A DNA stretch of 8,029 nt from Prevotella sp. UBA6429 (GTDB taxonomy: Bacteria; Bacteroidota; Bacteroidia; Bacteroidales; Bacteroidaceae), in contig DJOV01000072.1 in NCBI GenBank assembly GCA_002437285.1, positions 1 through 8,029 of the forward strand. The letters are read 5' to 3'. A model generated the notes under the pieces. The model was not told the DNA's origin. It did no database searches and was given only the letters and a program-made list of their open reading frames with translations. Position 1 is the stretch's first letter; each line of letters opens with the position of its first letter. The position numbers were made by a program, and so were the translations under genes. Of the stretch, positions 1-5,962 are shown one piece after another.

Positions 1-56
1 CATGCGGCAATGTTGAATGTAGCCCGCGCATGCGGCAATGTTGAGCGCAGGCAGCG
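1..56. repeat. Two-copy 28-bp tandem direct repeat
   Basis: A perfect 16-base match, CATGCGGCAATGTTGA, occurs at 1-16 and again at 29-44, so the two units abut with a 28-base period. The last bases of the units are similar but diverged (CCGCG versus CAGCG). The period is not a multiple of three, which argues against a coding repeat. The array may continue to the left of the window. Two copies without distinct spacers do not make a CRISPR array. Confidence 0.6.
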
Positions 57-200
57 TAAGCGACAAGGACTGGTGAAGGCCAAGCGTGCTGAAGAGTCAA
101 GTGTAGGCTTCGCACACGGCCTGCGCTTCCTCATTCCTGCGTGAGCGGTTTTTATAGTTTTCCGTTCCCGTATGAGCGCCATTCATGTGCGTGAGCGGTT
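44..200. other. Repeat- and hairpin-rich intergenic stretch, no convincing gene
   Basis: This is the gene-free stretch downstream of the DUF3078 gene. Inverted arms at 44-52 (AGCGCAGGC) and 119-127 (GCCTGCGCT) pair perfectly over 9 bp. Between them a smaller hairpin pairs 86-89 with 112-115 and 91-94 with 108-111, with one bulged base. A 13-base direct repeat, TGCGTGAGCGGTT, lies at 138-150 and 188-200, and both copies are preceded by CATTC. On the minus strand an open frame of 29 codons starts at ATG 186 and ends at 97, and on the plus strand a frame is open from the left edge to a TGA at 142-144. Neither looks like a known protein. I read this as an intergenic repeat or structured RNA candidate. 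Bases 201-297 hold nothing further that I can support. Confidence 0.4.
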
Positions 201-297
201 ACATTCCACCCTATGCAAAGTCCTCCTTATCCACACCCAGCAATCCGGTAGTGCCTAAGAAGCGACCCTCCATGAAAGGGCGAACGGAAGCGATGCG

Positions 298-1581
298 TCA
301 GAAACTGTAGGAGAAGCCGAGCGACGTGTACTCCTTGAACATCCAGTAGCCGTGGTGGTCGTCGCGGCTACGCGAGTCGTCAAACCTCGGGTAGACGAAG
401 AACTTGGCCGCGATGTAGCGGTTGAACTGGAAGCTGAACGTGTTTTCAAACTCCATCTCCGCGCGCTCGTAGGTGGTGTAGCCATAGATGCGCGAGCGCC
501 AGCTGATGTTGTTGGAGAATCGCCACGTGACATCGACGGTGACCTGCGAACCGAAGTCGTTGAGGGCGTGGTGGTCTTTCTCGATGCCATAGCGCGTGGC
601 CAGGTTCACACGGTCCACAAACTTGAAGTTGTAGGCCAGCGGAGCCAGGTGCACGCTGCCCTTGAGCTTGCCCTTGAGCCAGTCGACGTTGTAGTCCATA
701 CCGATGGAGACGTTGACGTTGAGCGGCGACAGGAAGTCGGAGTAGACATAGTTGCTGTTGGTGCCGAAGTTGCGCATGAACTGTGTGGAGGCCACCACCT
801 GGAAGGTGTAATACCATCGCTTGGTGGCCTGCAAGCCGAGCTTTCCCGTGTATCTGAGGAGATCCTCCGAGGTCTTGAGGCTGTGTAGCGAATCGCCGCG
901 CGAGGTCTGGAAGCCCAGTTTCATCTCGAGCGTGTTGTCCCATCGCACCTTCTGCTTGTTGTTGTAGTTGGCGCGCAGGGTGAGGGCACCCACCATCGAG
1001 TAGTTGCTCTGTCCGCCGCGGTACCAGTTGCTCGACACGTAGTTTTGCAGGAACTGCAGGTAGTGGTCACCGCTGAACGACCAGAAGTTGGGCTTCAGCA
1101 CGATGATGTCCACGGGGTCGGGCATCACCTCCTTGGGCTGTGTCTGCGGTGTCTCCACCTCAGGCCGGTCGGTGACGGTCTTGGGCGCGAGCACCGGTCC
1201 GGCCTTCTCCAGCTGTTTCTCGGTGGCGGCCACGAGATCGGGCCGCGTGAGGTAGATGTGCAGCAGGTGGTCGTCGATGGCCGTGAGGCTGTCGCCTATC
1301 GCGAAGGCTTTTTGCGCCACCCCCTTGTAGAAGGTCATGGGCAGGAACATGGGTGCGGCATCGGTGGCGCTGAGCGTCGGCGGCACGCTGACGCTGTCGG
1401 CATAGAGCGAGTCGGCATAGAGGCGCAGCGAGTCGGCATAGAGCTGCATCGCCTTGCCCGTTGTGGCCTGCAGGTGCTGTGTGGCGCGCTGTGTGGTGCG
1501 CGTGTGGCGCTGGGCGCGTGCCGGCGCCGCCGTCAGCAGGAGCAGCGCCAGGAGTATGGTGATGGGTGCGTATCTTTTCAT
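298..1581 (-). CDS. DUF3078 family outer-membrane beta-barrel protein
   Basis: The 427-residue protein starts MKRYAPITIL and has a signal peptide: a basic start, a hydrophobic core at residues 7-19 and an AxA-type cleavage site after Ala23 (ARA before Gln24). The ATG at 1581 was preferred to an in-frame ATG at 1623 because it puts the signal peptide at the N-terminus and lies just below a promoter -7 box. Residues 47-63 carry LYADS three times. Residues 24-160 are otherwise a variable, partly Pro/Gln-rich spacer. The DUF3078 domain begins near residue 167 (WSFSGDHYLQ, then SNWYRGG at 184-190) and continues as alternating polar/aromatic beta strands. It ends in FSYSF, with a terminal Phe as in many outer-membrane barrels recognised by the Bam machinery. 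DUF3078 proteins are known from Bacteroidetes but, to my knowledge, lack an assigned role. Outer-membrane location is inferred; substrate or partner is unknown. It follows cydB by 133 bases but has its own promoter. Confidence 0.85.
   Translation of the reverse strand: MKRYAPITILLALLLLTAAPARAQRHTRTTQRATQHLQATTGKAMQLYADSLRLYADSLYADSVSVPPTLSATDAAPMFLPMTFYKGVAQKAFAIGDSLTAIDDHLLHIYLTRPDLVAATEKQLEKAGPVLAPKTVTDRPEVETPQTQPKEVMPDPVDIIVLKPNFWSFSGDHYLQFLQNYVSSNWYRGGQSNYSMVGALTLRANYNNKQKVRWDNTLEMKLGFQTSRGDSLHSLKTSEDLLRYTGKLGLQATKRWYYTFQVVASTQFMRNFGTNSNYVYSDFLSPLNVNVSIGMDYNVDWLKGKLKGSVHLAPLAYNFKFVDRVNLATRYGIEKDHHALNDFGSQVTVDVTWRFSNNISWRSRIYGYTTYERAEMEFENTFSFQFNRYIAAKFFVYPRFDDSRSRDDHHGYWMFKEYTSLGFSYSF
1396..1443 (-). 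repeat. In-frame short tandem repeat in DUF3078 gene (LYADS x3)
   Basis: The 12-base string GTCGGCATAGAG appears at 1396-1407, 1411-1422 and 1432-1443 on the plus strand, spaced by 15 and 21 bases. Both spacings are multiples of three, so copy-number change would keep the reading frame. It encodes LYADS at residues 47-51, 54-58 and 59-63, just after the signal peptide in the periplasmic linker. Confidence 0.8.
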
Positions 1582-1590
1582 GGTTGGCTG

Positions 1591-1624
1591 CAAAGTTAAC
1601 AATAATCGCTGAAATGATGCCAAC
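1591..1624 (-). promoter_or_regulatory. Bacteroidetes-type promoter of the DUF3078 gene
   Basis: Read on the minus strand, 1598-1591 is TAACTTTG followed by CA, a full match to the Bacteroidetes -7 consensus TAnnTTTG. A weak -33 candidate, GTTG, lies at 1624-1621 with 22 bases between, slightly longer than the usual spacing. Only nine bases separate the -7 box from the ATG at 1581, so transcription would begin within a few bases of the start codon. Confidence 0.6.
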
Positions 1625-1714
1625 GCGCCTTGTTTTTTCTTAGGAACGTCTCATTCTTGCGCCTTGGATGCCCATCTTTCGGTCTTTTGCCGCTTCTCTA
1701 TCGTTCTTTGCCGT

Positions 1715-2830
1715 TCATCCTTCTCTCTTGTCCATCACACGCCACACATAGGCGATGTAGGCCACGACGAAGGGCACGAGCAGCGAGACGTAGAACATGG
1801 TGCGCAGCGTGAACGCGCTGCTGCAGCTGTTGGCGATGGTGAGCGAGCTTTGCAGGTCGGCAGTCGAGGGATAGTAGGCCGTGTCGTTCCAGCCCGCCAC
1901 GAGCAAGAGCGACAGCACCACCATCACGGTGCCCACGCCCACGGGCCAGATGCCTCTCACGTAGGCCTTGTCCCTGATGGTCCTTGCCACGCCATAGAGC
2001 ACCAGCACGACGCCTGCCAGCGTGAGCGCGGCCAGCAGCGGCATGGCCAGGTAGTTGTGTAGGTATTTCATGGGTTCCATGCCGGCCGCGCCTGTCTGTG
2101 GGTCGACGGCGAAGCCCTCCTTGAGCAGCAGGTGTACGAGGTAGGCGACAAAGAGCACCAGAAACGGCACCACGCTGGCCGCCATGCTCATCCGCGAACG
2201 GCTGCGGATGTCGTTGTCGTCGACGTTGTTGATGATGTAGAGCGATCCCAGCACCCTTGCGAGAAACATCACGGCGAGCCCCATCACGAGCACCCATGGA
2301 TTGAGCAGGGCGTCGAGACCCGCCGAGGCGTTGGCCCACCGGCTGATGACGGGTGCGCCGAGGTCGGTCAGTGAGGCCTTGGCGACGATGAAGTTGGACC
2401 CCTCGAAAAACGTGGCCACGGCGCCGCCGAGGAGCACGGGCCCGATGATGCCGTTGAGGATGAGAAACCAGCGGTAGGCCTTGGTGCCGAGCAGGTTGCC
2501 TCGCTTGAGCTGAAACTCGTAGCTGACGGCTTGCAGCACGAAGGAGAACAAGATGATCATCCACAGCCAGTAGGCGCCGCCGAAGCTCGTGCTGTAGAAC
2601 AGGGGGAACGAGGCGAAGAACGCGCCTCCGAAGGTGACGAGCGTGGTGAACGTGATTTCCCACTTGCGTCCGGTCGACTCGAGCACCCTGCGCTGCCCTT
2701 CCTCGGTCTTGCCGATGCTGTAGACCAGCGAGTTGGCACCTTGCACGAAGAGCAGAAACACGAGCAGCGCCCCGAGGAGCGAGACGATGAACCACCAGTA
2801 TTGTTGGAGAAAAGCGTATGTCATGGTCAT
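1715..2830 (-). CDS. cydB: Cytochrome bd ubiquinol oxidase subunit II
   Basis: The 371-residue polytopic inner-membrane protein is close in length to E. coli CydB (379). It pairs with CydA to form the bd quinol oxidase, which reduces oxygen to water with electrons from menaquinol or ubiquinol. Visible landmarks are the N-terminal helix with Trp12-Trp13 and the stretch GRKWEITFTTLVTFGGAFFA starting at residue 54, which matches the E. coli WDGNQVWLITAGGA region with Glu58 in place of Asp. About eight hydrophobic helices follow, and the C-terminus is short and basic. The acidic TDGFD motif of E. coli helix I is QGANS here (residues 30-34), which I believe is usual for Bacteroidetes CydB. The ATG at 2830 lies 6 bases after the cydA stop; a second ATG at 2824 is also possible and would give 369 residues. 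No clear Shine-Dalgarno is present, so translational coupling with cydA is likely. Confidence 0.95.
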   Translation of the reverse strand: MTMTYAFLQQYWWFIVSLLGALLVFLLFVQGANSLVYSIGKTEEGQRRVLESTGRKWEITFTTLVTFGGAFFASFPLFYSTSFGGAYWLWMIILFSFVLQAVSYEFQLKRGNLLGTKAYRWFLILNGIIGPVLLGGAVATFFEGSNFIVAKASLTDLGAPVISRWANASAGLDALLNPWVLVMGLAVMFLARVLGSLYIINNVDDNDIRSRSRMSMAASVVPFLVLFVAYLVHLLLKEGFAVDPQTGAAGMEPMKYLHNYLAMPLLAALTLAGVVLVLYGVARTIRDKAYVRGIWPVGVGTVMVVLSLLLVAGWNDTAYYPSTADLQSSLTIANSCSSAFTLRTMFYVSLLVPFVVAYIAYVWRVMDKREG

Positions 2831-2836
2831 GAGGGT

Positions 2837-4411
2837 TTAGTGGGTTGAGGGATGCTGTGGGTTGTTGTGGTTGTTGATGGCGTGAGCCATGATGCGTATC
2901 TCGGCAATGAGCAGCACGGTGAAGAGCACGAGGAAGAGGCAGAACGTGAGCGCCACGCTGCCCGGCTTCAGGTCAGACACGGCCGCCACGGTGGGCATCA
3001 TGTCCTGTATGGCCCATGGCTGCCGTCCCAGTTCGGCCACGATCCATCCGGCCTCGCTGGCCACATAGGTGAGCGGCAGCATGGCCAGCGCCCACCAGTG
3101 GAGCTCACGTCGTGTGGCCGTGATGTCGCGTCGCCAGGCGATGTGCCCGATGACGAGCAGGAAGATGAGCAGCAGCGTGCCCACGCCCACCATGACACGG
3201 AAGGCGTAGAAGTTGACGGGGATGTAAGGCACGAGCTCTGCGGGGTCCTTGATGTAGCCGTATCCGAAGTAGGGCATGTCCTTCTTGAGCTGTGCGGCGA
3301 GTCGTGGCAGGCGGCTGTCATGGGCGTTGGTCGCCTTGATCTGCCGGTATTGCGCCAGCGTGGCGATGGCTCGCCGTCCGCGTGCCATCTTCTCCTTGGC
3401 CGAAGGCTCCCGCTTGCCGTCGGGCCGTGTGTAACCCTTGATGATGTCGTTCACGCCCGGCACGTAGCCGTCGGGAGAGTGCGTGGCGAGCAGCGAGAGG
3501 CCATGGGGGATGGCGATGCGCAGGGCGGGCTCTCCCCCCTGTGCGTAGTCGGGTTGCTCCAAGGGATTGACGGCTGCCACGGCCGTCAGGCCCACGCCTT
3601 CGCCCCCGTCATAGAGCGCCTCCATGGCGGCCAGTTTCATGGGCTGCGTCTTGGCCACGCTCACGGCGGATGAGTCGCCCGTCACCATGGTGAGGGCGAT
3701 GGCCACAATGCCCACGACGCTTGCCACACGGATGCTCTGCCGTGCCAGTTCGCGCTCGCGTCGCCGCAGCAGGTACCAGCAGCTCACGGCGCACACGAAT
3801 ACCGCCCCGACGACCCAGGCCGACGTGACCGTGTGGCAGAACTTGTGGATGGCGAAGGGCGAGAGCGCCACCTCGGCAAAGCTCGTCATCTCGTTGCGCA
3901 CGGTGTCGGGGTTGAACGCGCATCCCACGGGGTCTTGCATCCAGGCGTTGGCCACGAGAATCCACCAGGCCGAGATGGTGGCGCCGAGGCCGGTGAGCCA
4001 TGTGGAGGCCAGGTGGAACCCTCGCGACACCTTCTTCCAGCCGAAGAACATCACGGCCACGAAGGTACTCTCCATGAAGAAGGCCACGATGCCCTCGACG
4101 GCGAGCGGGGCGCCGAAGATGTCGCCCACGAACCATGAGTAGTTGCTCCAGTTGGTTCCAAACTCAAACTCCAGGATGAGGCCCGTGGCCACGCCCATGG
4201 CGAAGTTGACGCCGAACAGCCGTTGCCAGAACATGGCGGTCTCCTTCCAGAAGGGCTTGCCCGTCCGGTAATAGCACGTTTCCATGATGCCCATGATGAG
4301 GGCGAGGCCCAGCGTGAGCGGAACAAACAGCCAGTGGTAGATGGCGGTCAGCGCAAATTGCGCGCGCGACCAGTCGATGAGACTTGCGTCGATGGCTAAG
4401 AGGTTTGTCAT
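2837..4411 (-). CDS. cydA: Cytochrome bd ubiquinol oxidase subunit I
   Basis: This 524-residue subunit binds the three hemes (b558, b595, d) and oxidises quinol at the periplasmic face. Signatures by residue are: IYHWLFVPLTLG with His26; the glutamates of EGIVAFFMEST (Glu106, Glu114) on the proton/heme d path; FCHTVTSAW with His193 (E. coli His186, heme b558); FYAFRVMVG with Arg405 and Met407 (E. coli Met393, heme b558); and GWIVAELGRQPW at 455-466. The periplasmic Q-loop spans about 246-397, keeps KLAAME (Lys259, Glu264), and is the long type: IPHGLSLLATHSPD aligns with E. coli IPYALGIIATRSVD. The start at 4411 (MTNLLAIDAS) was chosen over an in-frame ATG at 4528 because the extra 39 residues are low-complexity Pro/Arg/His and would overlap the upstream gene. 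It lies 76 bases after DUF4492 and 6 bases before cydB, in one operon. No cydDC assembly genes are in the window. Confidence 0.96.
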   Translation of the reverse strand: MTNLLAIDASLIDWSRAQFALTAIYHWLFVPLTLGLALIMGIMETCYYRTGKPFWKETAMFWQRLFGVNFAMGVATGLILEFEFGTNWSNYSWFVGDIFGAPLAVEGIVAFFMESTFVAVMFFGWKKVSRGFHLASTWLTGLGATISAWWILVANAWMQDPVGCAFNPDTVRNEMTSFAEVALSPFAIHKFCHTVTSAWVVGAVFVCAVSCWYLLRRRERELARQSIRVASVVGIVAIALTMVTGDSSAVSVAKTQPMKLAAMEALYDGGEGVGLTAVAAVNPLEQPDYAQGGEPALRIAIPHGLSLLATHSPDGYVPGVNDIIKGYTRPDGKREPSAKEKMARGRRAIATLAQYRQIKATNAHDSRLPRLAAQLKKDMPYFGYGYIKDPAELVPYIPVNFYAFRVMVGVGTLLLIFLLVIGHIAWRRDITATRRELHWWALAMLPLTYVASEAGWIVAELGRQPWAIQDMMPTVAAVSDLKPGSVALTFCLFLVLFTVLLIAEIRIMAHAINNHNNPQHPSTH

Positions 4412-4487
4412 AGGATAATCTGATTGGTATAAGGTGATGTGATGGTGTCGGGGTGGGGGTGGAGGGATAGGCGGGCGTGTGGTGGCC

Positions 4488-4712
4488 TCATCTGGTGGCC
4501 GGCCCCTCCGTGAGTTGTGTGGCCACATAGGCGGCCTTGTCGCCGCCCGCTCTCTGTGCCAGCACGTCGGGAAAGAAGAAGAGCTTGAGCACGAAGAAGA
4601 TGATGAACAGCTTCACCAGCACCACCAGCCACAGCACTCTCCCGAGTGTCATCTCTCGGAAGCCGTCGGCGTAGAGGTGGTAGGCGCGACAAAACAGGTT
4701 GTTGTGTGTCAT
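4488..4712 (-). CDS. DUF4492 family small membrane protein upstream of cydAB
   Basis: The 74-residue protein starts MTHNNLFCRAYHLYADGFRE. An N-terminal amphipathic stretch (about 6-24) leads into one long hydrophobic helix at about 26-48, rich in Phe/Leu/Val with two internal lysines (Lys34, Lys43), then a polar tail. This matches the DUF4492 family, which as I recall is found directly before cydA in many Bacteroidetes. The frame is open much further upstream, but only this start gives the family N-terminus and it fits the promoter at 4789-4819. It is the first gene of the operon. Its position and single helix suggest a small subunit or assembly factor of the bd oxidase, comparable in role to CydX of E. 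coli, although it has no sequence likeness to CydX (37 residues). That role is inferred, not shown. Confidence 0.85.
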   Translation of the reverse strand: MTHNNLFCRAYHLYADGFREMTLGRVLWLVVLVKLFIIFFVLKLFFFPDVLAQRAGGDKAAYVATQLTEGPATR

Positions 4713-4755
4713 AGGCCGGGGGGATGTTTGCTTGCGGTTGTCAGAATGTTGTGTG

Positions 4756-4772
4756 TGGGCTATCGTGGCCCA
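4756..4772 (-). other. Short hairpin in the leader of the cyd operon
   Basis: TGGGC at 4756-4760 pairs with GCCCA at 4768-4772 around a 7-base loop, about 45 bases upstream of the DUF4492 start and about 15 bases into the predicted transcript. A 10-codon open frame beginning ATGGGCCAC (ATG at 4774) overlaps it on the minus strand. Five base pairs may be chance; no regulatory role is claimed. Confidence 0.3.
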
Positions 4773-4788
4773 TAGGTTTCCAATGTTG

Positions 4789-4825
4789 CAAAAATACACA
4801 ATAATCCCTAATGCGCAAAGCTTTG
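4789..4825 (-). promoter_or_regulatory. Promoter of the DUF4492-cydA-cydB operon
   Basis: On the minus strand, TTTG at 4819-4816 is followed by 19 bases and then TATTTTTG at 4796-4789, continuing CA. This is a full match to the Bacteroidetes sigma-ABfr consensus TTTG-N19-TAnnTTTG. Transcription should start near 4783, giving a leader of about 70 bases before the ATG at 4712. The -33 box lies inside a perfect 10-base palindrome, CAAAGCTTTG (4816-4825), which could be an operator or coincidence. Confidence 0.8.
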
Positions 4826-4935
4826 TCCCGATTTTTCTTTCTTTTGATGGAAATAAGTCAATGAGCGCCGTCGTGCTAAGCCGGGCGCGTGCCGCCATGC
4901 CACGGGCTTGCGCAAGGCGCTTGTTGTCAGCGAGA

Positions 4936-4992
4936 AGCGAAACGAAAACATCGCCACGTCCGCTGGCTTGCGTGCCTGCGTACGTGGCGATG
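4936..4992 (-). terminator. Probable terminator after the DXS-like/araC operon
   Basis: Perfect 11-base inverted arms lie at 4949-4959 (CATCGCCACGT) and 4982-4992 (ACGTGGCGATG), with a 22-base loop. On the minus strand the second arm is followed by TGTTTTCGTTTCG, a U-rich though interrupted tail. The stem begins 46 bases after the regulator's stop codon and well before the cyd promoter. A smaller GC-rich hairpin sits between it and the stop codon (5005-5009 with 5018-5022). The interrupted U-tract and long loop make the terminator call probable rather than certain. The rest of the 326-base gap down to 4712 holds the cyd promoter and leader and no gene that I can support. Confidence 0.55.
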
Positions 4993-5038
4993 ATGATGGG
5001 GACGCTCCCTCGCATGTGGGAGGGATGCGGCGCCGCGG

Positions 5039-5947
5039 TCAGTTGGAGTGGCGGTACTCGCTGGGCGTCATGCCCGTGTTGCGCTTGAAGAACCGGTTGA
5101 AGTGCTGCACATACTGGAACCCCAGCTGCCCGGCCACCTCGCCCACGGTCTTGCCAGAGGCCACGAGCTCCTCCTTGGCCACGCTGACGATCTTGCTCTG
5201 GATGAGCTCCTGTGGCGTGCGCCCCGTCTCCTTCTTCACCAGGTCGCCGAAGTAGTTGGGCGAGAGGTAGCACTCCTCGGCGAAGTGGCGCACGGAGGGC
5301 AGCCCCTCCTTGGCGGCGCGCCCGTCGGCGAAGTAGCCGTTGAGCAACCGTTCGAAGCGCGTCAGCACGTCGTGGTTGACGTTGTGGCGCGTGATGAACT
5401 GCCGCTCGTAGAAGCGCATGCAGTAGTCGAGCAGCAACTGTATGTTGCGGCAGATGAGGCGCCGGCTGTGGTTGTCGATGGAGTGGTTGAGCTCCGCCCG
5501 CGTCTTGTCGATGCAGTCGCGGAAGATGCCCTTCTCCTCCTCCGAGAGGTGCAGGGCCTCGCGCACGTCGTAGGAGAAGAATGAGTACTGGCCGATGTCG
5601 CGTCCCAGCTCCGTGCCCCTGATGAGGTCGGGGTGGAAGAGCACGCCGAGGGCGTTGGGGCGGTAGTCGGGACGGTGGCGCACGGTGATGGCCTGTCCCG
5701 GTGCGAAGCTCGCCACGGTGCCCTCCTGGTAGTCGTAGGGCTGCCGGCCGTAGGTGATGTCGCCGCAGTAGGTCTGCTTCAGGAACAAGGCGTAGAGGCC
5801 GTAGCTGAAGGTGGCCGTCTCGGTGATGACGCGCTGGGCCTGGCTCATGTCGACCACGGTCACGAGCGGATGCTTCGTCTCAAAGCCGTAGAGCTTGTTG
5901 TAGTCGTCCACGGTGTCTATCTTGTAGAGCGTTGGCTTGTCGTCCAT
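5039..5947 (-). CDS. AraC family transcriptional regulator
   Basis: The 302-residue cytoplasmic DNA-binding protein has an N-terminal cupin-like sensor domain (about 25-185; note the EGTVASFAPGQ turn at 75-85) and a C-terminal AraC domain with two helix-turn-helix units. HTH 1 lies at about 217-240 (SVRHFAEECYLSPNYFGDLV). HTH 2 lies at about 266-289 (TVGEVAGQLGFQYVQHFNRF), ending in the family signature FKRNTGMTPSEYR. Regulators of this architecture are common in Bacteroidetes, usually next to the genes they control. The start at 5947 is preceded by AGGAAAACC, a modest Shine-Dalgarno-like site and unusual in this window. Only 15 bases separate it from the DXS-like gene upstream, so the two are probably co-transcribed and the regulator would control its own expression. 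The tandem repeats at 7872-7914 are the best candidate operator. The ligand is not visible from sequence. Confidence 0.92.
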   Translation of the reverse strand: MDDKPTLYKIDTVDDYNKLYGFETKHPLVTVVDMSQAQRVITETATFSYGLYALFLKQTYCGDITYGRQPYDYQEGTVASFAPGQAITVRHRPDYRPNALGVLFHPDLIRGTELGRDIGQYSFFSYDVREALHLSEEEKGIFRDCIDKTRAELNHSIDNHSRRLICRNIQLLLDYCMRFYERQFITRHNVNHDVLTRFERLLNGYFADGRAAKEGLPSVRHFAEECYLSPNYFGDLVKKETGRTPQELIQSKIVSVAKEELVASGKTVGEVAGQLGFQYVQHFNRFFKRNTGMTPSEYRHSN

Positions 5948-5962
5948 GGTTTTCCTGTGGTC

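Noticed and set aside
1..56. CRISPR array start at the left edge
   Set aside because: The 28-base units abut with only 12 diverged bases between the 16-base matches, so there are no spacers of usual size, and no cas gene is in view.
1..144. Plus-strand frame open from the left edge to TGA at 142-144, possibly the end of a gene
   Set aside because: It is only 47 codons, contains a 28-base repeat that does not keep frame, and resembles no family I know.
222..228. AAGGAGG on the minus strand, a perfect Shine-Dalgarno
   Set aside because: The next ATG (204) is followed at once by TAA, and no other good start with a real frame is at the right distance.
266..280. Small hairpin CCCT/AGGG after the DUF3078 stop as a terminator
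   Set aside because: It has only four base pairs and no U-rich tail on the minus strand.
1582..1623. Start of the DUF3078 protein at 1623
   Set aside because: The extension would bury the signal peptide and includes the -7 promoter box.
2852..3673. Long plus-strand open frame opposite cydA (273 codons)
   Set aside because: It is antisense to a clear cydA, rich in His/Gly/Glu/Arg with no recognisable domain. Such shadows are common in GC-rich genes.
4412..4528. N-terminal extension of CydA to the ATG at 4528
   Set aside because: The 39 extra residues are Pro/Arg/His-rich, unlike any CydA N-terminus, and would overlap the DUF4492 gene.
4713..5273. Upstream extension of the DUF4492 frame into the araC gene
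   Set aside because: The extension has no family likeness and overlaps the conserved DNA-binding domain coding region, the terminator and the cyd promoter.
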